From Denitrobaculum sp965225735 (GTDB lineage Bacteria; Pseudomonadota; Alphaproteobacteria; Kiloniellales; Kiloniellaceae), in assembly GCA_965225735.1 (NCBI GenBank), contig CBDDBN010000030.1, positions 930,001 to 994,000 of the forward strand: a DNA stretch of 64,000 nt, written 5' to 3'. Position numbers and translations under genes: made by a program. Shown in pieces: positions 15,767 to 24,301 of the stretch; the first letter of the stretch is position 1, and every line of letters begins with the position of its first letter. Below the pieces are notes generated by a model that ran no database searches, was not told the origin of the DNA, and worked only from the letters and a program-made list of their open reading frames with translations.

Positions 15767-18484
15767 TTACTCCGCCGCGAGCAATTCGCTCAGCGCCGAC
15801 CCAGGCTGCGTCAGCTCAGCAAAACTACCTTGTTCCGCGATTCTTCCGCCGCGCATGACGAGCACATGATCGAAGTGTTCTGCCGCCTTGGGCTGTTGCA
15901 GAGTCCAGACCACGCCTTTCCCTCGCCGCTGCTGCAAGACGGTCTCCAACAGCTTGCTTTGGGTAATGCTGTCCATGCCCGCCGCAGCCTCATTGACGAT
16001 CAGAATGTCCGGCTGTTTCAGCAAACAACGGGCAAAACCGAGCTTCTGCCGCTGAACGATAGAAAGCCGAGAGCCGCCGACACCGACGTTGTAGTCAAGT
16101 CCCGCCTCAATAACACGCTGGCGCAGGCCCAGTTCGTCCAGCAGCTCGGACATCACCCGGCCAATCGTCTCTGCGGCCTTTGCCTGCCCATAGGCCAGCC
16201 GGCCGAACAGGATGTTATCCTGCAGAGACGCCGCCGCATTGTAAGATTCCGGCCGGTAAAAGGCGACGGCGCCGGGGTCCCTTTCAAGCAGCAGTTCAGA
16301 GAAACGCCGGCGACCCTCGATCAGCCGCTGTTCCGCCTCGCCATCAATCAGGCCTAGACGGTGCCGTTCCTCGATGTACTTGAACGGCAGACTCAACAGC
16401 AAACCCTGCTCCGTTTCATTCAAGGCATCACGCCCGGACTTCTCGGCCCGGGTCATCAGAGCACTGAACTCAGGCAGATCGTCGGCTTCGATGAAGCTGA
16501 ACTGCTCAAAGAAGGGGTGGCCGGACGGCAGATCCGCGAAGATCTCCACCATGGTCTTGGCGATGCTGTAGCCCATGTCGAGAAGCAGTTGCTTCAAGCC
16601 CTTCTCGGCCAGAACTTGAAGCATCAGAGGGTTCTGCGCCAAGGCGTCAGCGGCATAGATCGGATCGGTCGGCGTCCCAAACAACAGGTTTTCAGCCAAA
16701 GTGGCATTCCTGTTGTAGGCATCCGGGTCAAAGCGCACCACCAGGTCCTCGGCATCCTCTGAAGCCAGACGATCCGACAAGGCGGAGCGGGCTGTCAGGA
16801 TCCCCTCAGCCACCTCCGGGTGCGCATCAGCGTCGATCGTGCCACTGAGTCCAAGACGATAGACGTCTTCTTCCAGGCCCACGTCGGTCAGGATCTGTAT
16901 GATTCGGATATTGATTTCTTCCGGGCCTGACGCGCCCGCCGCCGCATACTCCACCCAGTCTGCCGCGAAATTCAAAGGTGAATTGCCCGCACGCTGCGCC
17001 TCGGCCTTTTCGGCGACCCAGCCCGACTGACCGGCCGCATCGTACTCCGGCTCTCGCAAGGGACGGTGTTTCAGGCCATAGAGGAGATTATCACGCACCG
17101 ATACGGGGAATAGATAGGTATTGGGCCCGACGTAAGAGAGACGCCGGCCGGTGACCGCTGAAGGCAGTTCCTGCAGATTCCGTCCACCGATCTTGATCGT
17201 GCCGCCGCTGGGCGCCAACAGGCCCGAGAGCATCATGCTCAGGTGGTCCTTACCGCTGCCGCTGGAACCCACCACCGCGATGTGATTCTTAACATCGAAG
17301 GAGAAACTGGCGCCTTCGACCAGCTTGGTATCGTTGTCATCCTCCAGGGTGAGGGAATTGGCCTCAACCTTGCCGGTGAGAGTCGGCCCGCTGTCCTGCC
17401 CCGGATCCTGAAGCTCCGGATCGATGATCGCCGGCGGCTGGAACTGCTCGATAACCTGATCGTACTTGATTTGCACGTCGTTGCGCCGCTGATCCCAGTC
17501 GATCAGCTCTTTGATCGGCCCCGGCAAATCCTTGTATGCCGCAATGACCGCCACGAGCGCCCCAACATCCAGACGGCCGCTGATAACCAGAACGCCACCC
17601 GCGGAATAGAAGATGAAGGGCGTAAACTGCGAGAGCAGATTGTTCAGGAACTTCACGAAAAACTTGCGCTGAAAGATCTCGAAACGGATTCGATAGATCT
17701 CGCCAAGGCGCGAAGTCATATCCGCGCGTTCATAGTTGGTCGTATCGTGGGTCTGGATCTCCACCGCGCCGTCGACGATCTCGGCGACTCGGCCCGCGAG
17801 CTTCCGAGCCGTTATCTGCCGCTGACGCCCTAGATCCAAAATACGCCGCCGCAGCTTGGGGATCAAAACCGCCTGGAACAGCACGATCCCGGCTGCAACC
17901 AGACCCAGCCAGACATTCTGCACCATGATGAACAGCATGGCGGTGATGGCCTGGCCACCCAGAAACGCCGGCGTCACGAAGGCATCGCCGATGAAACCGC
18001 CCAGCGGCTCCACCTCGTCCTTGATCATGGTTGCGACTTCGGCCTGCTTGACCCGCCGCACATAGGGAATGGGAAAGCGCAGAACCCGGTCGGCCAGCTC
18101 GAAACGCAGGCGACGCAGCATCCTCTCGCCCAGCTGACCCTTGAAAGTATTGACGAAATACTTAAATCCGCCGTTGATCATGACCAGCGCCAGAAAGGCG
18201 ACGCAAAGCGCAAGAAGATAGCTGTAGGGCCCGAGCGACATCCCCTGGAAGAGCGGTCCCGTTCCCTCGCCAAACAGCGAACCGATTGAGAACAGCGACC
18301 TTTCCTGCTCCGTCGTCGAGGCACCTATCAGATCGTATCCGTCGATGATGCCTTCATTGACGATCTGCTTGGGAAGATTGAGCGACAGAAAGTAGAAGGG
18401 TAGCGAGATCGTCACCAGCAAGAGGATGCCAATCTGCTCGCGACGGCTGTGACGCCAGACGTATTTGAAAAGATTGCGTTCCAT
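15767..18484 (-). CDS. ABC exporter with an enlarged, divergent nucleotide-binding domain
   Basis: The product has 905 residues; usual ABC half-transporters have about 600. Residues 1-330 are the transmembrane domain (helices near 18-35, 85-108, 165-205, 285-315). The nucleotide-binding domain starts near 365. Walker A reads GSSGSGKD (406-413), with Asp for the usual Ser/Thr. The Q-loop reads YVGPNTYLF, apparently with Pro for Gln. An insertion of about 270 residues follows (about 475-745). The signature is LSIVQRQ (807-813), Walker B is DILIVNEAAAGMD (826-838) with Asn for Asp but Glu kept, and the switch His is replaced (WTLQQP). Segments like YN..A.L..N.LFG recur near 590-603 and 748-761. 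It faces the glycan cluster, so glycan export is an attractive but unproven role. Confidence 0.85.
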   Translation of the reverse strand: MERNLFKYVWRHSRREQIGILLLVTISLPFYFLSLNLPKQIVNEGIIDGYDLIGASTTEQERSLFSIGSLFGEGTGPLFQGMSLGPYSYLLALCVAFLALVMINGGFKYFVNTFKGQLGERMLRRLRFELADRVLRFPIPYVRRVKQAEVATMIKDEVEPLGGFIGDAFVTPAFLGGQAITAMLFIMVQNVWLGLVAAGIVLFQAVLIPKLRRRILDLGRQRQITARKLAGRVAEIVDGAVEIQTHDTTNYERADMTSRLGEIYRIRFEIFQRKFFVKFLNNLLSQFTPFIFYSAGGVLVISGRLDVGALVAVIAAYKDLPGPIKELIDWDQRRNDVQIKYDQVIEQFQPPAIIDPELQDPGQDSGPTLTGKVEANSLTLEDDNDTKLVEGASFSFDVKNHIAVVGSSGSGKDHLSMMLSGLLAPSGGTIKIGGRNLQELPSAVTGRRLSYVGPNTYLFPVSVRDNLLYGLKHRPLREPEYDAAGQSGWVAEKAEAQRAGNSPLNFAADWVEYAAAGASGPEEINIRIIQILTDVGLEEDVYRLGLSGTIDADAHPEVAEGILTARSALSDRLASEDAEDLVVRFDPDAYNRNATLAENLLFGTPTDPIYAADALAQNPLMLQVLAEKGLKQLLLDMGYSIAKTMVEIFADLPSGHPFFEQFSFIEADDLPEFSALMTRAEKSGRDALNETEQGLLLSLPFKYIEERHRLGLIDGEAEQRLIEGRRRFSELLLERDPGAVAFYRPESYNAAASLQDNILFGRLAYGQAKAAETIGRVMSELLDELGLRQRVIEAGLDYNVGVGGSRLSIVQRQKLGFARCLLKQPDILIVNEAAAGMDSITQSKLLETVLQQRRGKGVVWTLQQPKAAEHFDHVLVMRGGRIAEQGSFAELTQPGSALSELLAAE

Positions 18485-18729
18485 AGAGTTGAGTAGCGAG
18501 GCTTCAGTGCTGTCTCAAGTTTCGAAGTTGTGGACCTTAAACGATGACCCTTTGGGGGTAAACACCGCCGAAGCACAGTCAGTCGGCGATCAACTTACGG
18601 CTAGGCAAGGCCGCGATTCGGTAGAATTTGCGGATGCGCACTGGTTGAACCGGCGAGACTGTGCCATCATCGCGCCCCGAGTGAGACGGGCTGGCGCCAA
18701 AGGCCGGCAGGAAAACGAGAGTATGGTTA

Positions 18730-19974
18730 ATGGCCCCAAGCCAGCGTGACACGCGCGTTCTGATCTATAGCCATGACAGCTTTGGGCTTGGACATCTGAG
18801 AAGATGCCGTGAAATCGCCCATACTCTGGCCAACGCGGAAGACAATCTTTCAGTCCTGATCCTATCCGGCTCGCCGATCATCGGGAACTACGGCTTTTCC
18901 TCGCGCGTCGACTTTGTGCGGATCCCCGGCGTCATCAAACTGCGGGACGGCGACTACACCTCCCTGAGCCTGCGCATCGACATCAGCGACACTCTGGCGA
19001 TCCGTTCATCGATCATAGAGCACACAGCCAAGGTCTACGATCCGGACATCTTCATCGTCGACAAGGAGCCGCTCGGCCTGCGCGGCGAGGTCAAATCGAC
19101 GCTGGAGCTGCTGAAATCCCGAGGGACACCCTGTGTTTTGGGACTGCGCGACGTTATGGACGAGCCCGACCTGCTGGCACCTGAATGGGAGCGCAAGGGC
19201 GTCGAGCCGGCCTTGCGCAACTTCTACGACGACATCTGGATCTACGGCCTGCCGCAGATCTGCGATCCTCTCGAGGGTATCGATCTGCCGCCTTCCGTGC
19301 ACCGCAAGGTGACCTACACCGGCTATCTGCGCCGCAGCGTCACCGAGGACGCGCCGCAGCCGAAGCTGGAAAAGATACAGGAGCCTTTTCTTCTGGTGAC
19401 CGTGGGTGGCGGTGGCGACGGTGAAGCGATCATCGATTGGGTCCTGCGCGCCTATGAAAGCGACTCCGATCTGCCACACCCAGCACTGATCGTGCTCGGG
19501 CCGTTCATGGGATCCGAACTTCAGAACGATTTCATCGAGCGCGTGAACAGACTGCCGAATGTCGAAGCCATCACCTTCGATGCTCAGCTGGAAAGCTTCG
19601 TGAAACGCGCAATCGCCGTGGTGGGCATGGGCGGTTACAATACCTTTTGTGAGATCCTGTCCTTCGACAAACGGGCTCTGATCGTTCCGCGCACCGAGCC
19701 GCGCCTGGAGCAGTTCATTCGCGCGTCACGGGCTCAGGATCTCGGTCTGCTGACCATGCTGAGCGATGATGGAGAGCGTAACGCAACGACCATGGCGACC
19801 GCTCTGCGTAACCTGCCTCAGCAAAGCTTGCCATCGGAAACAGTCGTGCCGGGTCTGCTGGATGGCCGCCGCAATGTGGTCAAGCTGACCCGTCAGTGGA
19901 TTGCCCGGCGCCGCAGCGGACTGACGACCCTCCAGGAAGCCGGCGAAGAAGCCGCAGTGCCGGGTGGATCGTAA
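18730..19974 (+). CDS. COG4671-type glycosyltransferase (paralogue 1)
   Basis: The product has 414 residues with a two-domain GT-B look. The N-terminal RVLIYSHDSFGLGHLRRCREIA (GLGH loop near residues 20-23) and the C-terminal VVGMGGYNTFCEILSFDKRALIVPRT resemble MurG-like GT28 enzymes and the predicted glycosyltransferases of COG4671. It is the most divergent of the three paralogues here. The ATG at 18730 has GAGAG about 10 bp upstream. It opens a rightward run of glycan genes and is divergent from the ABC exporter gene, sharing a 245-bp upstream region. Donor and acceptor sugars are unknown. Confidence 0.8.
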   Translation: MAPSQRDTRVLIYSHDSFGLGHLRRCREIAHTLANAEDNLSVLILSGSPIIGNYGFSSRVDFVRIPGVIKLRDGDYTSLSLRIDISDTLAIRSSIIEHTAKVYDPDIFIVDKEPLGLRGEVKSTLELLKSRGTPCVLGLRDVMDEPDLLAPEWERKGVEPALRNFYDDIWIYGLPQICDPLEGIDLPPSVHRKVTYTGYLRRSVTEDAPQPKLEKIQEPFLLVTVGGGGDGEAIIDWVLRAYESDSDLPHPALIVLGPFMGSELQNDFIERVNRLPNVEAITFDAQLESFVKRAIAVVGMGGYNTFCEILSFDKRALIVPRTEPRLEQFIRASRAQDLGLLTMLSDDGERNATTMATALRNLPQQSLPSETVVPGLLDGRRNVVKLTRQWIARRRSGLTTLQEAGEEAAVPGGS

Positions 19975-20025
19975 TCTCAACCCGCACAGCCTGGCCTTTC
20001 CCTCCGCAATGAGCCGCAGACTTCG

Positions 20026-21348
20026 ATGAAACCAAGCGTCGCCGTCATTCTGAAAGGCTATCCGCGCCTGTCGGAAACATTCATCGCCCAGGAACTACGG
20101 GCCCTGGAGCAGCGCGGCATGAACCTGCAGTTCTATTCGCTGCGCCATCCGACGGACACCTCCATTCATCCGGTCCATCGGGAAATCAAAGCCGGCGTTA
20201 CCTATTTGCCGGAATACCTGCACGACGAGCCACGGCGGGTCTGGCGCAGCTGGCGCGCAGCGGCCAAAATGCCAGGATATCGGCGCGCAAAGGCCGCCTT
20301 CCTTCGAGATCTCGCGCGGGACCGCACACCGAACCGCATTCGCCGGTTCGGGCAGGCCTGCGTTCTGGCGTGCGAGCTGCCAGCCAGCATCGAGATGCTC
20401 TATGCCCACTTCCTGCACACACCGTCCTCTGTCACCCGCTACGCCGCTCTGATGACCGGTTTGCCCTGGTCGGCATCGGCGCACGCAAAAGATATCTGGA
20501 CCACGCCTGAATGGGAGAAACGCGAAAAGCTGGCTGAACTCGAGTGGCTGGTGACCTGTACGGAAGTTGGACGCGATCATCTCGCCGCGCTTGCGCCCAC
20601 GCCTGAAAAGGTCGGGCTGGTCTATCATGGCCTGGATTTCAGCCGCTTCAGCCATAAGGCGCAACCAAGCCCCGGCTGCGGCTGTGAACAGACAGATGGG
20701 CAGGACAGCAGCGGCGATCTCATACGGCGCGATGGCAGCCACCCCGAAACGCCAGTCGTCCTGCTGTCAGTGGGGCGCGCAGTAGAAAAGAAAGGTTACG
20801 ACGATCTGCTCAACGCGCTCGCGCAGCTACCAAAAGATCTGAAGTGGCGGCTGGTCCACATAGGCGGCGGCAAGCTGAAGGACAAGCTGCGGGCTTTAGG
20901 CGAGACCCTCGGGATTGGCGACCGTATCGAATGGCTTGGAGCGCAGCCCCAGGAGGTCGTTCTGGAAAACTACCGCCGTGCCGATCTTTTCGTACTGGCC
21001 AGCCGGATCGGCAGGGACGGTGACCGGGATGGGTTGCCGAACGTCCTGATGGAGGCGCAGAGCCAGGCGATCGCCTGCATTTCCACGGCGGTTTCAGCGA
21101 TTCCCGAGTTAATTCGCGATGGTGAAACCGGGCTTCTTGTCCCGCCTGAAGAGCCGGCAGCCCTCGCGGATGCCCTGAGGGATCTGATCACCGACCCGCA
21201 GAAACGCCAGCGGCTTGCCGATGCCGGCTGCCTGCGGGTCAGAAGCGAATTCACCATGGACAAAGGCATCGACGATCTGCTGTCGCGTTTCGGTCACCAG
21301 TCCTCTGATGAGCAGCCTTCTCGGCAGCAGTCCGCCGGGCCAGGATAA
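20026..21348 (+). CDS. GT4-family glycosyltransferase
   Basis: The product has 440 residues. The N-terminus VAVILKGYPRLSETFIAQELRALEQRG is typical of colanic-acid-type GT4 enzymes. The C-terminal domain has VVLLSVGRAVEKKGYDDLLNAL and the donor-binding region DGLPNVLMEAQSQAIACISTAVSAIPELI, with the EX7E-like acidic element partly replaced (D..GLPNVLME). A Gly/Cys/Asp-rich insertion (about 220-240) separates the two domains. It probably acts at the cytoplasmic membrane face. Its stop overlaps the start of the next gene by one base. Confidence 0.87.
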   Translation: MKPSVAVILKGYPRLSETFIAQELRALEQRGMNLQFYSLRHPTDTSIHPVHREIKAGVTYLPEYLHDEPRRVWRSWRAAAKMPGYRRAKAAFLRDLARDRTPNRIRRFGQACVLACELPASIEMLYAHFLHTPSSVTRYAALMTGLPWSASAHAKDIWTTPEWEKREKLAELEWLVTCTEVGRDHLAALAPTPEKVGLVYHGLDFSRFSHKAQPSPGCGCEQTDGQDSSGDLIRRDGSHPETPVVLLSVGRAVEKKGYDDLLNALAQLPKDLKWRLVHIGGGKLKDKLRALGETLGIGDRIEWLGAQPQEVVLENYRRADLFVLASRIGRDGDRDGLPNVLMEAQSQAIACISTAVSAIPELIRDGETGLLVPPEEPAALADALRDLITDPQKRQRLADAGCLRVRSEFTMDKGIDDLLSRFGHQSSDEQPSRQQSAGPG

Positions 21349-22505
21349 TGCGGGTCGCTTTCTACGCCCCCATGAAGCCGCCCGATCATCCCGTCCCCTC
21401 GGGAGACCGGCATATGGCAAGGCTGTTTCTGCAGGCCTTCAAGCGCGCGGGGCATCAGGTTGAACTGGCCTGCCGCCTGCGCAGCCGGGAACCGAAGGGC
21501 GATCCGGCGCGTCAACTTCGTCTCAAAGACATCGGCGAGCGGCTCGCGAACCGGCTTCTTCGCCGTTACCAAGCTTTACCCCGTGCCGAGCGGCCCAAAG
21601 CCTGGTTCACCTACCATCTCTACTACAAAGCGCCTGACTGGGTCGGCCCCCGGGTCTGCCGGCAGCTTGAAATTCCCTACCTGGTCGCCGAAGCCTCCGT
21701 GGCCTACAAACGCGCCGGGGGGCCCTGGGATCTGGGACACCGGGCCACGCTTGATGCCCTGGCGCAGAGCGCGGCCGTGGTTACGGTCAATCCACACGAC
21801 GCCGCCTGCCTCCCAGACGGCATCAAACTGGAAACGCTGCTGCCGTTTCTGGACGTCGCCCAATTGCGTAACGGCATGCCGGGCCGCGAGGCAGCGCGCG
21901 CGGCGCTGATCGATCGCTACGGCATCGACGGCGATCAACCCTGGCTGCTCTGCGTCGCCATGATGCGCCGTGGAGACAAATTGGCCTCCTACCGGGTTTT
22001 GGCGGAAGCCATGGCCCGTTTGCCCAAGCACCCCTGGCAACTTCTGATCGTAGGCGACGGACCGGCAAGACAAGAGGTCGAGGCGGCTTTTGCTTCGACC
22101 GACCGAACACGCCTGCATTATCTCGGCGAGCAGTCTCCTTCGGCTTTGCGCGATTTCTACACCGCCGGGGATCTTCTGGTCTGGCCAGCCGTCAACGAGG
22201 CTTACGGTATGGCGCTGCTGGAAGCGCAAGCTGCGGGGTTGCCGGTTGTTGCAGCCAGAACCGGCGGCGTGCCTTCGGTGGTCGAGCACGATGTGACAGG
22301 ACTGCTGGTTCCGCCGGAAGACCCTGCGGCCTTCGCAGACGCAGTTGAGATTTTGTTGCAAGATCCGAAGCGGCGACGCGCTTTCGCCGATGCCGCTGCC
22401 CAGAAAGCCATAAAACGTCACGACCTCGCCAAGGCGTCAGAAGACCTCGATGCGATCCTGCAATGGGCGTTGGCTGCGAACACTGCGAAGGAAGCGGCGT
22501 CATGA
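21348..22505 (+). CDS. GT4-family glycosyltransferase
   Basis: The product has 385 residues. The N-terminus MRVAFYAPMKPPDHPVPSGD carries the flexible Gly-rich acceptor loop. The C-terminal nucleotide-sugar site is intact: ..NEAYGMALLEAQAAGLPVV (EX7E) and AARTGGVPSVVEHDVTGLLVPPED. It begins at the A of the previous gene's TAA and ends in an ATGA overlap with the next gene, so it is translationally coupled on both sides. The substrate is unknown. Confidence 0.88.
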   Translation: MRVAFYAPMKPPDHPVPSGDRHMARLFLQAFKRAGHQVELACRLRSREPKGDPARQLRLKDIGERLANRLLRRYQALPRAERPKAWFTYHLYYKAPDWVGPRVCRQLEIPYLVAEASVAYKRAGGPWDLGHRATLDALAQSAAVVTVNPHDAACLPDGIKLETLLPFLDVAQLRNGMPGREAARAALIDRYGIDGDQPWLLCVAMMRRGDKLASYRVLAEAMARLPKHPWQLLIVGDGPARQEVEAAFASTDRTRLHYLGEQSPSALRDFYTAGDLLVWPAVNEAYGMALLEAQAAGLPVVAARTGGVPSVVEHDVTGLLVPPEDPAAFADAVEILLQDPKRRRAFADAAAQKAIKRHDLAKASEDLDAILQWALAANTAKEAAS

Positions 22506-23710
22506 GTACGGACCGCCGGACCGACGTGCTGTTTTACGTTCAACATCTTCTGGGAATTGGCCACCAGAAACGCGCTGCAACGCTGGCCCGCGCCCTGGAG
22601 CGCCAGGGGTTGAAGGTGACCTTCGTGTCTGGCGGGATGGCCGTTCCGGGGCTTGATACAGGCGATGCAAACTTCGTCCAGCTTCCGCCCCTCCGCGCCG
22701 AGGACATTTATTTCCGCCGTCTGGTTGATGAAAACGGAAACGAGGCCGACGAGGCGTTCAAATCGGCCCGGAGAGACCGGCTGATAGCGTTGTTCGAGGC
22801 GGAACGCCCGCGCGCCCTTTTGATCGAGATGTTTCCCTTCGGCCGCCGCCAGATGCGCTTCGAACTACGACCGCTTTTGGAAGCTGCGCAGGCGACCGAG
22901 CCTCGCCCCCTGATCCTCTCTTCAGTGCGCGATATCCTGGTGGAGCCGCCGAAACAAGAACGCATTGCCGAGATGATCGACTGGATGAAGCGGGTCTTCG
23001 ATTTCGCCCTTGTGCACGGCGATCCAAAGCTGATTCCCTTCGACGAGACCTTTCCGCCGATGGAAGAGATCTCCGACCAAGTTGTCTATACAGGTTACGT
23101 TGTCGACGAATCTGTCGATCGGCCCCCTCATCCAAATGACGGAATCGACGAGATACTGGTCTCAACCGGCGGCGGCGCGGTCAGTGAAGCCCTGGTGACC
23201 GCAGCGCTTAACGCAAGCCAGAGACTGCCCGAAAACCTGGCGCAGCTCAGGGATTATCGCTGGCGTATCCTGATCGGTCACAGCCTGCCAGAGACTGAAT
23301 TTCAGGCCTTCCAGGCGCAGGCTCCCGATAACGTCATCGTACAGCGTTCACGTCCGGACTTTACCTCGCTGCTGCCAAACTGCCGTCTTTCCATCAGCCA
23401 GGGCGGCTACAATACGGTCATGGAGGTCCTGCGGGCCGGCTGCCCCAGGGTCATCGTGCCTTATTCCGGCGGGTTGGAGACCGAGCAAACCCTGCGGGCA
23501 CGGCTGCTGGCGGCACGCGGCGCCCTGACCCTGGTCGAGGAGCAAAACCTGACGGCGGACAGCCTGCTTCAGGCTATCGCAGCGGAACTTGGCCGCAGTG
23601 ATAGCCAAAACCTGGAGCTCAATACCGATGGCGCCGCAAATACGGCAGAACGGATCAGCATGTTGCTCACCGCCCACGAAAGCGGACAAGCCGGCGGAGA
23701 AAAGCAGTGA
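22502..23710 (+). CDS. COG4671-type glycosyltransferase (paralogue 2)
   Basis: The product is 402 residues from the ATG at 22502, which overlaps the previous stop as ATGA; an open frame beginning further upstream is not needed. DVLFYVQHLLGIGHQKRA (GIGH at residues 18-21), EMFPFGRRQMRFELRPLLEAA, LVHGDPKLIPF and LSISQGGYNTVMEVLRAGCPRVIVP define the family. It is strikingly similar to the paralogue starting at 24302, pointing to duplication. The GT28-like C-terminal domain suggests a nucleotide-sugar donor. Confidence 0.85.
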   Translation: MSTDRRTDVLFYVQHLLGIGHQKRAATLARALERQGLKVTFVSGGMAVPGLDTGDANFVQLPPLRAEDIYFRRLVDENGNEADEAFKSARRDRLIALFEAERPRALLIEMFPFGRRQMRFELRPLLEAAQATEPRPLILSSVRDILVEPPKQERIAEMIDWMKRVFDFALVHGDPKLIPFDETFPPMEEISDQVVYTGYVVDESVDRPPHPNDGIDEILVSTGGGAVSEALVTAALNASQRLPENLAQLRDYRWRILIGHSLPETEFQAFQAQAPDNVIVQRSRPDFTSLLPNCRLSISQGGYNTVMEVLRAGCPRVIVPYSGGLETEQTLRARLLAARGALTLVEEQNLTADSLLQAIAAELGRSDSQNLELNTDGAANTAERISMLLTAHESGQAGGEKQ

Positions 23711-24297
23711 CTCTGCTGTTCATTCTCCGGCACGGCGTCACTTCCTGGAACACCGAGGGTCGGATTCAGGGACACAGCGACATCGGCTTATCGGAGGAAG
23801 CCCGCCAGGAAATCCCGACCTGGCAGCTACCTGAAGAAGCGCGCAATGGGCTCTGGTTGACCTCCCCTTTGCTGCGTGCCCGGGAAACTGCGGCGCTTTT
23901 GGGCTACCCGGATGCCCAGATCGAAGACCGGCTCCGAGAGATGCACTGGGGGCAATGGGAAGGCTGGCGTCTGGCGGACCTGCGCCAAAAACTGGGAGAC
24001 ATCATGGTCAAGCACGAGGCAAAGGGGCTGGATCTGCAGCCGCCGGGGGGCGAAAGCCCGCGCGAGGTGCAGGACCGGCTTAAACCCTTGCTTGCCGATT
24101 TGGCCGGGAACAAGAGGACGGTCATCGCCGTAAGCCATAAGGGCGTGATGCGGGCGCTCTATGCCCTTGCCAGCAATTGGGACATGACCGGAAAGCCACC
24201 GACCAAGCTTCGCAACAACTGCTGTCATGCTTTTCGCTTGTCTGCGGACGGCAGCCCCGGGGTGGAGTGCCTTAACATTCCTTTGAGTGGCGGATAA
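23707..24297 (+). CDS. histidine phosphatase (phosphoglycerate-mutase-like) family protein
   Basis: The product has 196 residues. The phosphohistidine motif LRHGVTSWN is at residues 6-14, the acid region EMHWGQWEGW is near 78, and the second catalytic His is in AVSHKGVMRALYA near 145. This family removes phosphate from small molecules; one known glycan role is in sugar-phosphate trimming for nucleotide-sugar synthesis (GmhB/CobC-like contexts). Its GTG start overlaps the previous stop (GTGA). Lying between two near-identical glycosyltransferase genes suggests it acts on a pathway intermediate. Confidence 0.85.
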   Translation: MTLLFILRHGVTSWNTEGRIQGHSDIGLSEEARQEIPTWQLPEEARNGLWLTSPLLRARETAALLGYPDAQIEDRLREMHWGQWEGWRLADLRQKLGDIMVKHEAKGLDLQPPGGESPREVQDRLKPLLADLAGNKRTVIAVSHKGVMRALYALASNWDMTGKPPTKLRNNCCHAFRLSADGSPGVECLNIPLSGG

Positions 24298-24301
24298 GCC
24301 G

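Noticed and set aside
18465..18749. 94-codon open frame between the ABC exporter and first glycosyltransferase genes
   Set aside because: It overlaps both neighbours, has no recognisable domain and lies in a probable divergent promoter region.
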